A stretch of DNA of 64,000 bases from Cavia porcellus (taxonomy: Eukaryota; Chordata; Mammalia; Rodentia; Caviidae), in contig NW_026947489.1 in assembly GCF_034190915.1 (NCBI RefSeq), positions 55,242,001 to 55,306,000 of the forward strand, written 5' to 3'. Below, piece after piece: positions 36,001 through 49,900 of the stretch. The translations under genes were made by a program, and so were the position numbers. The notes under the pieces are model-generated. The model was given only the letters and a program-made list of their open reading frames with translations. It searched no databases and was not told the DNA's origin. The stretch's first letter is position 1. Every line of letters begins with the position of its first letter.

Positions 36001-37428
36001 CTGGACTGTTACTGAACAGAGGTATCTAGAAGGATATTCACAGAAGACCAGAACTAGATCCCTATGGCTGGTGAGACGCTAAGTGACAATCTGTTTCTCA
36101 TACTGTTACAAAATGGCCCCAAAGTATTGAGGATAATAAGTGATGCTTATGCACCCACCATGCAAACATACAGACTCAAACGTTTCTTCAGATTTTTACT
36201 AAGTGCAGGGACCACAGAAGTCCTTTTATTTCCTTGTCACACAGCAGATCCCTATAAGAGCAGTAACTGCACAGGATGACCTATGACTTTTACAAGGCTG
36301 TTTGATGTTGCGTCTCCTTGGGAAACTCAAGCAAATCTTCAAAACGGAATTGTGCCTGCTCAGTTCAGTGGGGATCGGGGAGAACAAGGGATGGGTAGTG
36401 GACTTGAGGCAGCTTTTTGATATTCCAGCCTGGCCCCAAGTCAGGCCTGATCAAACTAGCTAGAAAACAAAAGTGAGTGAACTCTTCGGTCTTTCCCTAC
36501 AGCTATGCCATATTTTTGAGTTTTGATGGAAATTAGACAGCAAAGAGTTCAGGGATAAATTCTCTGGCACAGATATTCTAAATCTACATTCTCTAAAAAT
36601 CAATGGAACAGATGGTAAGGATGTGCCATTGGGACTCTTTCCTATAACTGGAGAACCACCTTATCTTTGCCAAAAAGAAGTGAACAGATTTTCTCTACTA
36701 AAATAAGATCTTTCTTTAAAAATAATTCCAAGTTATCAGGGGAAAATGATGATTAAATCCTCACAGTCTTCGATCACAAAAAACAGCACTTTGATCATTT
36801 TTGTTGGAAAATTTCAACACTAGTGTTTTTTTTAAATCACTGAATTCTATTTCTTAAAATAAAGATGATAATTTTACACGTGATTAGGCAAAATTTAAAC
36901 CAAATTGTATAAAAACAGTTGCATCAATTGCTAATTGAAATGTGAATCCCCCAAACTGACAAAGGAAATGCTCAAACATTAGCAACAAGTAATAGGTGCT
37001 AAATGGTAGAGACAGAGGGAAACAAATTAACCCCCACGTCGCAGAGGCTTACCAGATAAAAGTCCACCAGCTATTAGATATATTTGTAGATGTCTTTTCA
37101 TCTCCATCAGTGATGAAATCATGCCAAGGAGGCACTCAGAACCCTTCACTGCTCTCTGACCCCCAAGAACCCTATTCTCAGTGGTAGGAATCTCTCGCTT
37201 GAGCCAAATCCTCATTCATTATTCTTAAGGCCTCCATAACTCATCCTTGGGGAACCTCTCCCTCATCTGAAGTCTGCCAGGGCCACTTCTGAATGCAGCA
37301 CTGGAGTTATCCAGCTGTAGGTTCTGCTGCCTGAAGGTACAAATTGCACAAAGGGTTGTTTATAGATGTGAGCCTTTGGTTACACTGTTCTGTGGCTCCT
37401 CTGTCAGTACAATTCTCTCAAAGCCTGA

Positions 37429-37606
37429 GTTGGGCACATGCTGACTTATAAACCCAACACTTTGGGAAGCTGAGGCAAGAGGATCATGAATTCAAGCCCC
37501 AACCTGGGCAATTTAGCAACTTAGAGAGACCCTGTCTCAAAATAAATAAATAGTCCAGGGATATAGCGCAGTGCAAATCCCCGAGGTTCAATCCCCAAAG
37601 CACATG
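37429..37606 (+). mobile_element. B1-ID composite SINE
   Basis: B1 part GGGCACATGCTGACTTATAA, AACACTTTGGGAAGCTGAGG, TTAGCAACTTAGAGAGACCC and TGTCTCAAAATAAATAAATA, joined to ID part CCAGGGATATAGCGCAGTG and GAGGTTCAATCCCC. The GCAACTTAGnGAGACCCTGTCTCAAAAT link resembles the composite SINEs of squirrels. Confidence 0.88.
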
Positions 37607-38094
37607 TGTGCACTAGCGCGCACACACACACCACCTGAGTTGGCTTCTGAACAATTTTCTTCCAGTTTCAGATGTCTGTAAACACAGCCAAAGTGCGTCC
37701 CTAGACCTACACTAAGGATCTAGAGAGTCATTTTCTTCTAGGTGTCCATGCCTCGCCCCTAAGTTAACTTAAGGCTACTTTGCACAAAAGCCTTGGGTGG
37801 GAAGAAAAGAACCTTGACGTGAACTTGATCCACTGTGCTGAAACAGTCTGCTGAACTCCACACCTCTGTTGATCAAAGCCTTTTGCAGTTAATGGCTTAC
37901 TCTCTGGTGTAAGCACCTCTATTTCTGAACTCTGCTCTATTCTCTTGTATTTATATTTAGTTGGAAGCTGGTTGATTCTTTCCTGAATTCATCTCTTCCT
38001 TGACATAGAAGCAAGTGCACCCCTGACAACCCCATCTCAAGCTTCAGGTACTTAGTCTGCCTCCCAGGGAACTTGAGGCAGCAGTTTATAAAAT

Positions 38095-38300
38095 ACTTGA
38101 CTGCGTACAGTGGTCCACACTTACTACAGAAGACTAAGTGGATCCCTGAGACCACAGGCAGTATCAAGCCCTATATGTACTGGACTTCTTCCACATACAC
38201 ATACCTATGATAAAGTTTAATTTATAAATTAGACCCAGTAAGAGATTAACAACAATGACAACAAAACAAAAAATACAGCAAAATATCATAATGAAATGTG
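38095..38300. mobile_element. Tigger-like DNA transposon fragment
   Basis: GTGGATCCCTGAGACCACAG, AGTATCAAGCCCTATATG, ACACATACCTATGATAAAG, TTTAATTTATAAATTAGACC and AGTAAGAGATTAACAAC match the non-autonomous Tigger (MER44/46-like) sequences I know; the subfamily is uncertain. Confidence 0.6.
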
Positions 38301-39859
38301 AATGCCATCTCCTCTTTTTTCTCTAAATATGTCCTTATCCTTGCTTTTATTCATATTCACACCTTTTTATTTGTATTAGTACATGTTTGTAGTACATATT
38401 TGCATTCTGGTGAGAAGTTGGTATGTGTCCACAGTAGATCTTAATTCATTTTAGGTCTCCTTGTCCTCCCCCACTTTCTTCCCCCTCCATCTCTTGGCCC
38501 CCTTCCCATTTGCAAAAGATCCATCTCTGTTTTTGCGATAATGTGATGAGCTAATCCCTACAGAATGAGATAAAGCAACAGAATGCCAGAGGCATTGGGA
38601 TGAAGTTAGGCAACACCCAGAGGAAGAGGTCCCCAAGCTCAGGCCCAAGGCCAGCTATGGTCCATGACCTGTCGGATACCAGGCAGCAAAGCGAAGCTTC
38701 GCCCATATTTCCAGTCTCTCCCCATTGTCTGTTTCACAACCTGAGCTCTGCACTTCTCAGATCAGCGGGGCATTCGATCCTCAGAGCAATGAGGACCGTA
38801 AACTGCATTGAGGTGCTCCTTTGAATCATTGGACTGTTTCCCATGAAAGCAGTCCCTGATGCCAGAACAGTTGGGACCTGCTGATACACGCGTCACATAA
38901 ACACAGCACTCCCATCCCCAGAAGAGCTATCTGCTAGGATGAAGTGACCACGTGACAACTGAGTGCACTGCAGATACAATGCAGATGCCCTAGAAAGAGA
39001 AATGATTCCCGTCCTGGGGATGGCAGGGTGGGGATTGAGTATGGCAACACGAGTTCCATCACATGATTCAGAGGGGCAAGTGAAGAACCATTTCAGAGTT
39101 AGTTCTGGAATTGCCCATTGGATATTTTGAACCTTAGTTGATCACAGGTAACTAAGACCGCAGAAAATCAATCTGTACGATGGGTCCCCATCTTTCCAGG
39201 CTTTAATATCCTTTTTTGCACCATTTGTCACATACAAATTTTAGGTTTCTGTTGTGATAACAGCTCCTTGCATCAAGGTATTAATTTATGTATTAGGGCA
39301 CATCAGCTATTGTTACTACAAAAGTAAAAAACTTTCTCATTCACATAACAGTTCAGTGCAAGTGTTCCTAGTTGAGAAATTTCCTGCACATAATGGTAAC
39401 TCCCTGCTTCTTGGCAGAAACTAGCAGAGAAAATCCTGCACAGCATCTAAGTGAGGTGGTAAAAGATTGCTCATACTAATGCTCAAAAATAATAGAGTAA
39501 AAATATAGTCGTTCAGTGGTGTCACTGTGAAGTCTTAAAGGATAGGTAAACATTGATGCATGGCAGACAGAAGCACGTGGAGGGATGTTTATTGTGGAGG
39601 AGGAGCAGCGGACAGTATTGGCAGTAAAATAAAAAGAAATTTATTTACGGACTCACAAGGCTGCTGTATAAGTCCATTGATTTGACTCACTGAAGAGCAG
39701 GGAGCGCTGGGTCTCCACTTTCTGCAGGTGGGAAATTTCCAATTGGAAAGGGTTTGGGGGACCTTCTTCAAGCCAGGAGGATGTCTCTGTACTCGGGCAT
39801 GAGCCTGGTAATCCTGCGGTATAGCACTCAAAGGACTTTCACACATAACCAGATACTTT

Positions 39860-40030
39860 CAGGCACAGATACTCTCAATCTTATGATCTGGGAGCAGATG
39901 GTGCTATTGGACCCATTTCACAGATAAGAAAACAAAGACTAAGCAGCTCAGGTGACCGGAAACATTATAAGGCTTGCAAGAGACAGGTTGTGATGCAGAA
40001 CCCAGGAAGCCAAAGTCCCTCTCAGTTGCT
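39860..40030 (-). mobile_element. MIR SINE
   Basis: GGACCCATTTCACAGATAAG, AAAACAAAGACTAAGCAGCT, CAGGTGACCGGAAAC, GATGCAGAACCCAGGAAGCC follow antisense MIR order. Confidence 0.65.
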
Positions 40031-40645
40031 TCATGGCTGTCTTGTGTGCAGACAAGAGAACCAAGCTCACTCTTGCCAGCTTGCCTGAGATGCTGCTGAA
40101 GATTTGTAAAGATTTACATGGAAATAGGTTTTCTAGGGCCTAATGTGCTCTCTGGAGTTTCTCAGGGTGATGGCAGAAGAAGCTGGGCAACATGTTGCAC
40201 CCAGAAATTTATGTGGCTTGGGTTTCATTCAGAGCTAGAGAGAGTGATAGAATCAGGGCAGGCAGTGGACAAACAGCCTTCTTCCTGGCTCACGAAATGC
40301 CAGGGCCCTGCCACCAAAGGCTGAAACTTCCTTAGGGAGAGAACTGGTTAGAGCACTCTTAGAAAGCTATAGGATCTGCTAATGAAGGTCTTCTTGCTTC
40401 AGAAAAGTTCTTGAGAATACTAGTAGTGATGTCAGGAATCCCACCTTAAATCAATACAAGAAAACACTATTAAGATGATAATCACGATGCTAGTGATGGT
40501 ACCAGTAGCTGTAGCTGTATAAAAAATAATCACTAGGTTGTTTTTCTAAATATTCATGTATGTTCCTGATATATAATAGTTCTGTTTGTGTGGACTGATT
40601 GGTATACATATTCCCCAGCAATAGTCTTAATTGTACCAAACACCA

Positions 40646-40682
40646 CTCTCTCTCTCTTTTTTTTTTTTTTTTTTTTTTTTTT
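40646..40682. repeat. CT tract and 26-bp T-run
   Basis: A short (CT)n followed by an uninterrupted T-run. No SINE body follows. Confidence 0.95.
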
Positions 40683-40914
40683 GGTGCTTTTCAGTCTGTA
40701 CTTTATGTAAACGACCCTCGTCAGAGGTGGGCACTTTTCCTCCCATTCCACAAAAGAGAAAGCAGAGATCTAGAAAGGCCTGAACTCCCACATCTATATA
40801 CTAAAGCCTGTGTTGTACCTGGTTTGCTTTGTTTTTTGTTAGTCACTTTTAAACAACCAATAAACATGAATTAATAGATACATACTAAATCGTATTTCCT
40901 AAATATGATTTTTC

Positions 40915-40995
40915 TTCCTTTTGGTACAGGGATTGAGCCCAGGGACCCGTGTCTGCCCATAAGGGCTCTACCACAGAGCTGCTCCCCCGTCTTTC
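40915..40995 (-). mobile_element. ID-like SINE fragment
   Basis: TTTTGGTACAGGGATTGAGC, CCAGGGACC and CTACCACAGAGCTGCTCCCC are antisense ID marks, upstream of an antisense L1 piece. Confidence 0.75.
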
Positions 40996-41001
40996 TCTGA
41001 G

Positions 41002-41330
41002 TTTTGTGAATGTGTGTTACATGTGCACCATCACAGGGCTCAGTGTGATTCTTCAGTGCATGCCTGTGATATGTGCTGATGCAACCCAGCCTTCTTGACC
41101 CACTCTCTCAGCTCCATCTTTCCCACCTGCTAACACTGTTTTCCATTCAGGTCAGTGTTTCTCTTTAGCTTCTACAATGAGAGAGAGCACAGAGCACCTG
41201 TCTCTCTCTTCCTGGCTTATTTCACTTAACGTACTGCCCTCCAATTCTATCCACTTTGCTGCAAGTGACAGGATTTTATTATTCTTCATGGCTGATAATA
41301 TTCTATGGTACACACCTACCCTACACTCAG
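41002..41330 (-). mobile_element. L1 3' end fragment
   Basis: TCTTCCTGGCTTATTTCACT, ACTGCCCTCCAATTCTATCC, GCAAGTGACAGGATTTTATT and CATGGCTGATAATATTCTAT are the antisense L1 3' region. Confidence 0.75.
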
Positions 41331-41879
41331 TTTCATATTGAACACAGGACAGCTGGCCAGGACAGATGCCTTGCAGGATGCTTCCTCTAACAGGCCAAGA
41401 GGAAACCACACTGGAAAGTGGCAGCCCAAATTACACAATGTATTATTAAATAATAAACAAAAAGCATAGAAAGTAAAGTGGATGCAATACTATCTACGTA
41501 TTATAAAACTAGTGATACAAGCCTTTAAAATAAGAGAGAAGAGGTAGACAGAAAGATGGGAAATAGATAAGATACATAAATAGGTAGATAGATATAGATT
41601 CTACTGAGATTCACAAAAACATTCATATTTAGCACAGCAAATTAGGTTACATTATCCATACAGAAAAATAATTTAATGCAACGGAGGAAGTCATAATCCT
41701 TTAAGAAAATTTATATAATAGAATTTCCTTAAGTTTTATAATTAAAGAAAGCTAAGAGGTCCAACTTGAAGGCCCATATCCTCATGGCTCTCAATATCAG
41801 ACACTAATAAAAGTTTCATCCCAAACTTTGTGATTTTACTCTATAAAAGTCCCTAGAAAGAACCACAGTTTCCCTTGAA

Positions 41880-42372
41880 GCAGGCTCCACCATGCGGATC
41901 ACTAAGAGACAGCAAAAAACAAAACCACACCTTCCCCAAGCCAGCTGGTTCACAGGCTGGAAAGCCAGGAGAGCATTCCATCACCCCACCCAATCCCATC
42001 CCCTGTGGTAAGCAGCTGGCTAATGTGGAGAACTCTGGGAAGAATAGCTCGGTACCTGTATTGTTTGGTTGACCTTGCAGACCTGAGGCTGCTGGTCTGG
42101 ACAGCTACTTGGAGGACAGCAGTGCGCACTGTGGCAACTGGGGGGGATTCCTCCTATCACAGTCTTGTTTTATTCCTGGGTCTAGTGGTCTGAGCAACTA
42201 CTTTGAAGATAGCAATGTGCAGTATCACAACTATTTTTGGTTTCCTATCACCTTGTTTTGAATTTCTATATATAGCTGTTTGGTTTCTCTTTTTTGTCAT
42301 TTTACTTTGTGTTATTTTTTAGGTTTGTTTGCTTCTTAATTGATCTGTGTTTTTTTCTCTTTAAAAAAAGTC
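41880..42372 (+). mobile_element. L1 3'-UTR fragment with tandem repeats
   Basis: Ends in an A-rich tail (TTTAAAAAAAG) and is similar to the 3' UTR of the L1 at 12884-13290: GGTTTCCTATCACCTTGTTT and TGAATTTCTATAT correspond to GATTTCCTGTTATCTTGTTT and TGAAGTCCTGTAT. It contains two diverged units spaced about 96 bp (starting near 42091 and 42187). The 5' limit is not certain. Confidence 0.6.
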
Positions 42373-44229
42373 CCTCGAAAAGACACAGTCCTTGGGAACC
42401 CACGTAGAACCCCTTCTGTCTCCCTCTCAGAAAGAAGCTTTCTTTCTTTCAATAATGCATTCTGCTCTTTAAAAAAAGTTCCATCCCAATCCTTTCAGTA
42501 GACACAAAGATAACTTCCCGTCTTCCCAACCTAGCAACTTTCTTTTCTTTAATCACATGGAGCCCAGACTGAAATCAGATACTGAAGTTTGGGTGAATTA
42601 TTTTAAAATGTATGCCTTTTTCATTCTTGAACTTTCTGCCAATAAAGAATAACCCCCAAGAAGCATATAGGTGTACACACTCCTGAAAATTTTAATAACA
42701 AAGATTGTTCAAGTCTTTATTAAAGAAAATAGCACTGTTTGGAAGCATTGAGTCTTTTTAGGGATGTCGGAATGAATAAAGAAAGCTGACCTATGTAGCC
42801 TAGAGCCTTGCTCTTGGAATTACATGTACTGTAGCTTCTTCCCTTTGGCTAATTTAGTTTTTATCTATTCTGGATGATAAACTCACAGCCTTGGCTATGC
42901 ACTACAAGCATGTTTGACAGGAAGGGAGGCGACCACACAAATAATGATGAGACATTGGAACTCCCCAACCTTCCCTTCCCTGAGCACCTTCCCCACCCAC
43001 GGAATCTCTATTGGATTCTCAGCAAGAACATTACTATTGAACTCCCCACTTTAATAGAACACTCACTTGAATTTAATTCTACAGAGCATAGGTCAGCATT
43101 TTATTAGTTTCTTGTATCATTACAACAGTTTGCCTCCATGGAAGGCATCTTGGAAGAGAAGAGAGGGCTACATTTGTTGGATACTAAACCATTAACAGTC
43201 TACTTATGAATCAGAGTTTATTTTTTCCATATTTATGGGTATTGAGAGAAGCTCATTCATAACTGTGACACACATCAAAAACCTCATGAACACATTAGCT
43301 CTTAAAACGTTGTCTCTGGTGTTAGACTGGGCTATGTATCCTTGGCCAATCAAAGGGTATTTTAGCAAGCTTTTATGATTTAGTTCAAACAGTAAATAGG
43401 ACCAAAAAGTGCAAACAAGATATCCAACTATGAGAGCCTCGGATTCTTCCCCTGCCTGTACCTTCAAATTGGTGTGTACCCTTAAACTCAGACCACCTTA
43501 CACTTGGAAGTGTGGCAGCCAGATTCCTGTGGGGAGCAGAGTGCCTGAAGATTCTGCTTGTGAAGACAGATGTTCTCAAGGTGGTTCAAGACTATATAAT
43601 TAACAGTGCACTTTCCTTCCACTTAAAACCATATGAGGATCACTAACAACTTCACAAGAAGACTTTGACGGACATTATCTCTTATCCAGCTCACTGCATT
43701 GTGGGAAAATCCCAATCTTTTAAGCCTGACTTGGATAAAATCAGGTGGTTACCAATACCATTCCATGAGGCCACTTACCACTGTGGAGTACAATTAAAAC
43801 TAGTTCAACTTTAATCAATATTAATTTAAAGAGAACGAAAAGGTGCCAAACATCTACTACATGAAAGATTTGAGGAGACAATGGCTAATGGGTGGGGGAA
43901 AGGGATAACTCATTAAAAAATAAACAAAATGTGTCTTTTACTTTCAAGGAGTTCACATCCTTGGAAGAGAGACAAAATGTTTACACTCCTGGTGTGCTTT
44001 TCTTCAGGGACTTGTCCCACTATTTCTCTTCTAGAAAGGAATTTCATTCTGTAAATAATAGAAAGAAAATACAGCAGAAGGGAATGTTAGCAATTCACGC
44101 AGATAATAACATCTCAGTACATAAAGCCGGATTTCCTTTGGAGGATGATCTGAGATGAGGTAAGGACCCCACGGTTGAAATTGTTCAATGCAAAAGTTAT
44201 TAAGATATAAATTAGAAAGAAGTCCCTTG

Positions 44230-44345
44230 CTTACAGGCCCTGCTGCTTACTAGCTCAAATGTTCTCCAGCAAGTTACTGAAGCCTCTATTTCTTTACTGG
44301 TAAAATAAGAATCAGGTCACCCATTGTAATTGGGTCTGTGATAGT
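44230..44345 (+). mobile_element. MIR-like trace
   Basis: CTGCTTACTAGCTCAAATG, AAGTTACTGAAGCCTCTAT and TTTCTTTACTGGTAAAATAA follow MIR order. Confidence 0.6.
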
Positions 44346-45531
44346 CCATGGCCCAGGGAAATGCTAGTTTCCTTCCTCCCTGCAACATTCACTTTTCCTT
44401 CTTAAATAAGAGAGAGAAAGAGAGAGGACCCATCAGGACCACTGTAACAGGACCCTCAGGACTGAGTCTCCTTCCACTAATTTGTAGTCCAACCCATTAA
44501 GTATGTGCTCAGCACCTAAAAGGGCCACCCCCAAATAGCACAGCTGTTGTCACCACGAGCTCAGGCCAGTGAGCTGGCCATCAGTCATACAGATAAGGAC
44601 CAAATGCCAATCAGGGCATAAACTGGTGCTGGGCCACACAGAAAGGGGGCCTCAACCATCTGGGGAGGGAGGATGGATCAGAGGGACTCGAGAGGCATTT
44701 GAACAGATCCTTAAAGGTCTTCCAAGGAGTAGGAGGACCTCCTTATCTTACTCATCCCTGACTGCAGGATTCAATGTGTACTTTTCTTAATTCATAAACA
44801 TCATACAGAAGACCATGAGAGAAAGTAGTAGGTTCTCCTCTGTCCAACCCATCTGATCTGAAACAGAAGACCCGTCCTGAAGGGGACGACACTTCCCCTT
44901 CCCCATTTCTTTTCTGAAGCAAGTTTTTCTGCAAATCAATCATGCACTCGAGGGGCCAGACAGGAGCTCCATTCCCACGCTCCAGAAAAATATGTCCACT
45001 TCGCCATCCGCGCCACGCAGTTCGGTGGAAGCCAGGTCAGCGTGACTTCTGATCCAGTTTAAGGGCGCAGGTGCCCTTCCTCCTTCAGAACACTGCCCGA
45101 GCTCACAAATCCAAAGTTGGGGAGCTCATTTTCCTCCTTCCCTAAGCCGAGCGTGTAAGCACATAAATCACCTCTCAAGAAAGAAGATTAGGTTCCCGGG
45201 TTTCTATTTTGTCTAGCGTGAAACCTGAACGCCAAAGCATTACAGTATATGCTATATCCAGCTGCAGTGCACTCAAAGACTGTAATTCTCCAAGCTATTT
45301 CTTAGTACAATAGTCAGCACGGGTTGTTTCTTATGCACCGGTAACTGAAAAGCAAGTTCGTGTCTCACATAAATTCACCTGCTCCCTGAAAACTAAATGT
45401 ATCTCAACGTGCAGTCCGAGGTTCTGAAGGGCTGTCAGCTGCCTGCTCTTCGGGGGAGGGACAAGTCCGGGCTGGTACTGAGACCTAGGGTTTTGATTGA
45501 CAGGACCTGGAGAGGGTCCTAAACTGGTGTT

Positions 45532-45551
45532 AACACGCCCTCTGGCGGTCA
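45532..45551 (-). promoter_or_regulatory. Candidate CTCF motif
   Basis: On the minus strand CCGCCAGAGGGCGT matches 12 of 14 positions of the core CCASYAGRKGGCRS. Motif match only. Confidence 0.35.
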
Positions 45552-46639
45552 TCGTCCATGTGACCATCTTTATTGTATTTTCTGCAAACACTGGTGGAAT
45601 TCAGAACCATGCATTGTGAGTAGTTAGACTCTGTGTTCTTTCAAGTGTAAAATACACTAATGGTAGTAAGACGTAGCCCTGATTAGGTAACAAAAACTTG
45701 CTGTTAACACCATCTCAGAGGGAATATTTTTAGACTGTTCTGTTCTCCACCCCTGGGCACAAGAGGTGTTTGCTGAGTAAGAATGAATAAGAATGAATCC
45801 AGTTGGTAAAGAATGGGATCTGTGCACACACTGTGTAAACTCAGTCAGTCTGACAGTGCTGGGATCCTTTGTGCTTTCTGCACTATACACGAGGCATGTT
45901 CTCCGAGAGTCATCTCTGGGAAGAATTGCCCCTTCTTTAATAGCAAAATGAGGAAATACCAGAGTGGTGGAGGAAGTGGTATTTTTAAAAGGATTTATGG
46001 GTAAAAGAGAGAATCTGGGCTGGTAGATCAGAAAAAACATAAATAAAAGACATCAAAAAGGAAGCAGAATCAAGAGAAGAAATAAACAGTTGGCAAATGG
46101 AAATGGCTGTCATTGCATTAAAGCATCCTGCCTGATGTCACCCAAGGACAGGAGAAGAAGTCACAGTGAGGACTGACAGTGGAGACTGGTCCATCCCTGC
46201 CCCCAGCCTGATGCCTGCTCCCCTGCCTGGGAAAACAGGTCCAGGATCAGGGTCACCAACTCCACAGTTCATAATGGTACCTGTGCATCTATATCCTGTA
46301 GCTGAACCTCACAAATGCAATGTAGATAAGAGAAAAGTAACGAGGGTTTTTGCAGCCTGCAGCCAGCTCCCAGGCCGTCTCAGGGGACCCTGTCCATGTC
46401 AGAGATAGATGCAAAGGAGTCAGGAGTCCTAAAAATCAAAATGTGGTAGAGGAAATGCAGTGAACATGAGAGAGAGGAGGACACAAGCCAGAGAGGATTC
46501 TGGGTCCCTTTGCTCTCCAGCCACCCCCAAAATTACCCTGTGGCTTTACAGAGGGCATTATGCTGGCCCAGCCCCAGGACAGCAGAGAGGCTGTCCCTCA
46601 GCTGGCAGAGTAAAGAAGCCCAGCCTCTGTGAGCCCCCA

Positions 46640-46730
46640 GACCTCTGGCTGCCCTGCTTAGCAGCTCAGCCAATGCAAGTCAACCCCGTGCTTCAGTTTC
46701 CTAATCTGTAAAATGGGGCAAAACAAGCTT
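46640..46730 (+). mobile_element. MIR-like trace
   Basis: GTGCTTCAGTTTCCTAATCT and GTAAAATGGGGCAAAA are the MIR core. Confidence 0.6.
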
Positions 46731-48639
46731 ATGTGCCCATATGTTAATTGTCCCAGGTGGGACATGATCTAGAGGTGGCCTCCAGGAAATAATAATGTTA
46801 AGAAGGACGAGAAAGAGGACTTCACTCTTCAACTCCCTAGAGGTAGCAGATGTGAAGATATTCTAGACTTCAAAATCAGATAAAATAGACCTGCAGGCTA
46901 AGACTTAACCATGGCCTCTTTTGTTCTAGGTTTAACACACCATGGGCACACACACACACTCGCTCAATGTCCTTGATTACACTCATGCAGGGCTGCGTCT
47001 GGAGAGAAGCCACAGCCCCTTTTATCTCTCCTTCATGGCTTCGTGGCTTCTCCTGGTTTTTTCTACTTCCCACTCCTCCCCACTGCCCATAACTTCTCCC
47101 AGCTTCCCCTCACCACACTTGTTGGAGTAGCTCCAAACACAGGACTAAATCCTACAGTGTTTCCAAGGAACAGTGCTTTACTGCCTTCCAGAGCCAGCAA
47201 AAGCAGCCACCCACTGGAGCTTAGACCCACACCGTGACCCCAGGTTCCACAGCCACTCTCGAGGTACCATTTTTCTGACACACTGTTCTGCTCTTGGAAG
47301 AGAATGAAAGGATCTGGTGACCAGTACTCTGATAATGCCAGTCTTTAGACTCCACTCCAAATAGTACTATTGCTGCCAAAAGCCTACTGGCAAGGTAATA
47401 TCAATGGAACTGCTGTGGTAAAAAGGATGTATGCTGAGTTACTTCTTTAACATCAAGGACTTTAACTATATTGCAGTTAAAATCAATAGAAATGTAACCT
47501 TTCCAACTGCATAAAATGAGTTCGTTTTATTATTAGTCTTTTTCTGAACTCACAGTGCTGCGATTGCAAAAGGAACCAGATTAACTCGAGCTTTATTGAA
47601 AGACCATTAAAGAAACAAACTCAAACTCATTTAAATACTGAAGCCAGTACATTAAAAAGATCAATACAGTAGAAACTCCTGAGTTTATGCTGCTTAAACA
47701 CCCCCACCCCTGAGAGTCATTCCATGGTCACTATTTGAGAAAATGATAAGCCTAGAAGACCAGCTAACAAAAAAACAAATGTTATTTTATTAAATAGGTT
47801 TAGAACCATAAGGCGCTTAACTTTAGCCTGATTAGAGATGCAGACCTCCCAGGATTTTAAAACATCACCCGGCAAAGACTCACTGATCATTGAATGCCAC
47901 TGACTTGGGAAAACTGTCAGCTGCCTGAGTTGGCAGGAAGTAGTTCCATTTCTTTAAAAATAACATGCACAGGTAAGGCTACCGTGAAGGGCAAATCTGG
48001 ACTCTCAGGAAGCTAGGAAATGGCCTCTCTAACCACACTTAGCATGGCCTCCCACACACAGTAAACTGTATTAACTGAATATTGACCAGTGACTCTGTAG
48101 ACTTGAATTTGGCGTAAGTCTGTTTGACCTCTGTACTACATTTGATTTTGAGAATATTCTTTTCTAATTCCTTCCCCACTTAAGATAACCAAAACTACTG
48201 TCACAGCCTGCTTCAGGGTCTTCCTTCAAAACTACAATTTAAATTGCAATCTTTGTCATAATAGGGTGGGTAGAATAACGTCAGGGGCAGAGTGGTCCTC
48301 GTTAGCCAAGGCAGTTCTCACTGTCAGCAGATACTGGAAACACAATACCATTCGTGGAGCTTCCCTAAATACTACTGATGGTGTTCTTAGTTTTCCTAAT
48401 TATAAAATTAAATGCATTCATTTGGGAAAGAACAGAGAGGAAAATTAAAGATCCCACTCTCCCATAAGCCCATGGCGCCTACACAAGGTCACCGCTCTGT
48501 CTCCACTCTCCACTGTCAAATGAACATGAGGATTTTTCTCTCACCTTGAAGCGTTTCTTTGTTCTGCTTTGCAACAAAACTCCTGGGGATAACTATCTAT
48601 GCTGTTTTAAGTCAGCTTCTCCCATTCGCTATTTTCAGT

Positions 48640-49520
48640 CAACTTTATTGAAGAGCCAGTTTGCCACGCAATGAAACATCCACGCTGTAAGTGTTCACAT
48701 GGATGAGTTTGGACAAATATCCTCACCACCACTGTCAAATTTAGAACATTTCCCACACCCTAAAAGGTTTCCTCAGGCTCTGTTCCCATTAATCTATACC
48801 AACCATTATCCCAAGCAGCCACCGCTCAAATTTATGTTTCCATGAAACCATGGATGTGTTTGCCCTGTTCTGTAGCCTTGTGTGAATGGAATTCTGGGTA
48901 CCGTCAGTTCTGCCTAGCTCCTTTCTCGCTGCACAGGGATTCTGTGGTCCATCCTTGTGTGTATCTACAGGTATCTTTTTCATGGCTGGGTGGTGCTACC
49001 CTTGCGAATTATACTGCCACCTGATCATTCATTATTTTGATGGATGGGTCATTTCCACTTTAGAGATATTATGAACAATCCTTTTATGATTGTTTACATA
49101 TGAATCTTGTGAAAATATCTTTTCACTTCTTTTACATAACTATCTCAAGTGAAATTAATGGCCTGAATAGTAAGCTTATCTTTAACTTTATTAAGAAAAC
49201 ATATTTTATATTTCTTCCATCAAAGCAGGAGAATTTCTGTTGCACCATATAGCTACCAATACTTGATAGTGTCTGGTTTGGGAGTTTTTGTTTTATTGTA
49301 ACCCTATTGGATTTGTGTGTTCCCATTGGTTTTAATTTTTATTTTCCTGTTAACTAGTGAAGTTGAGTAACATTTCATGTCCCGCAGAATACCGCTGAGC
49401 CCTTTATAAAGTGCTCAGGGCTTTATCCCTTTTATTTGTATTGGGTCATTTGCCTTCTCTTGTTAAGAATTTTTTTATGTATTCTAGATACCATTTCTTT
49501 GATAGATGTATTTTCTGTGA
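48640..49520 (-). mobile_element. Old L1 3' region, antisense
   Basis: Antisense marks in order: TCAACTTTATTGAAGAGCC, GTGTGAATGGAATTCTGGG, GGCTGGGTGGTGCTACC, TTGATGGATGGGTCATTTCC, GATATTATGAACAATCC, TGGTTTTAATTTTTATTTTC, CTAGTGAAGTTGAGTAAC and TATGTATTCTAGATACC. This is the usual reverse reading of an L1M 3' end. Confidence 0.75.
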
Positions 49521-49900
49521 ACACTTTCACCTCCACTTTCCCTGACATCTCCATCTCCATCAGGCTTCAGTCCACTGCTCCCTGAAGCTTCTCTCCTCGA
49601 AATCACCAGTGAACTCCCCACTATGATCCCCTTTGGGGTGTAGATCCTTACAGCCACCTACAGAACAGCAGAAGGTTTGACTGAATACGTCAAGATTGGG
49701 GGAGGAACAATAAATGACAAATCACTGAATGTCACATTTCAGCTACTCATTAGTTCTTTTGCTCATCACTCTAGAGAAATTTCCTACAGTCCTTCAGCCC
49801 ATGTGGTGCGGGCTTTCTGCTCTCTCTCCAGTTCCTTCTCCCTGGCTGCCACCTCCTTCCTCCCTCATCTCCAGATTTCCCCAACTAGTATGCACAGCAA
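49520..49900 (+). mobile_element. Possible L2 ORF2 fragment
   Basis: ACTGCTCCCTGAAGCTTCTC and GAAATCACCAGTGAACTCCC recall an internal part of L2 ORF2. Weak. Confidence 0.35.

Noticed and set aside
44960..45560. CpG-richer stretch as an intronic promoter
   Set aside because: CpG density is only modestly raised and no core promoter or first exon with a coding frame was found.
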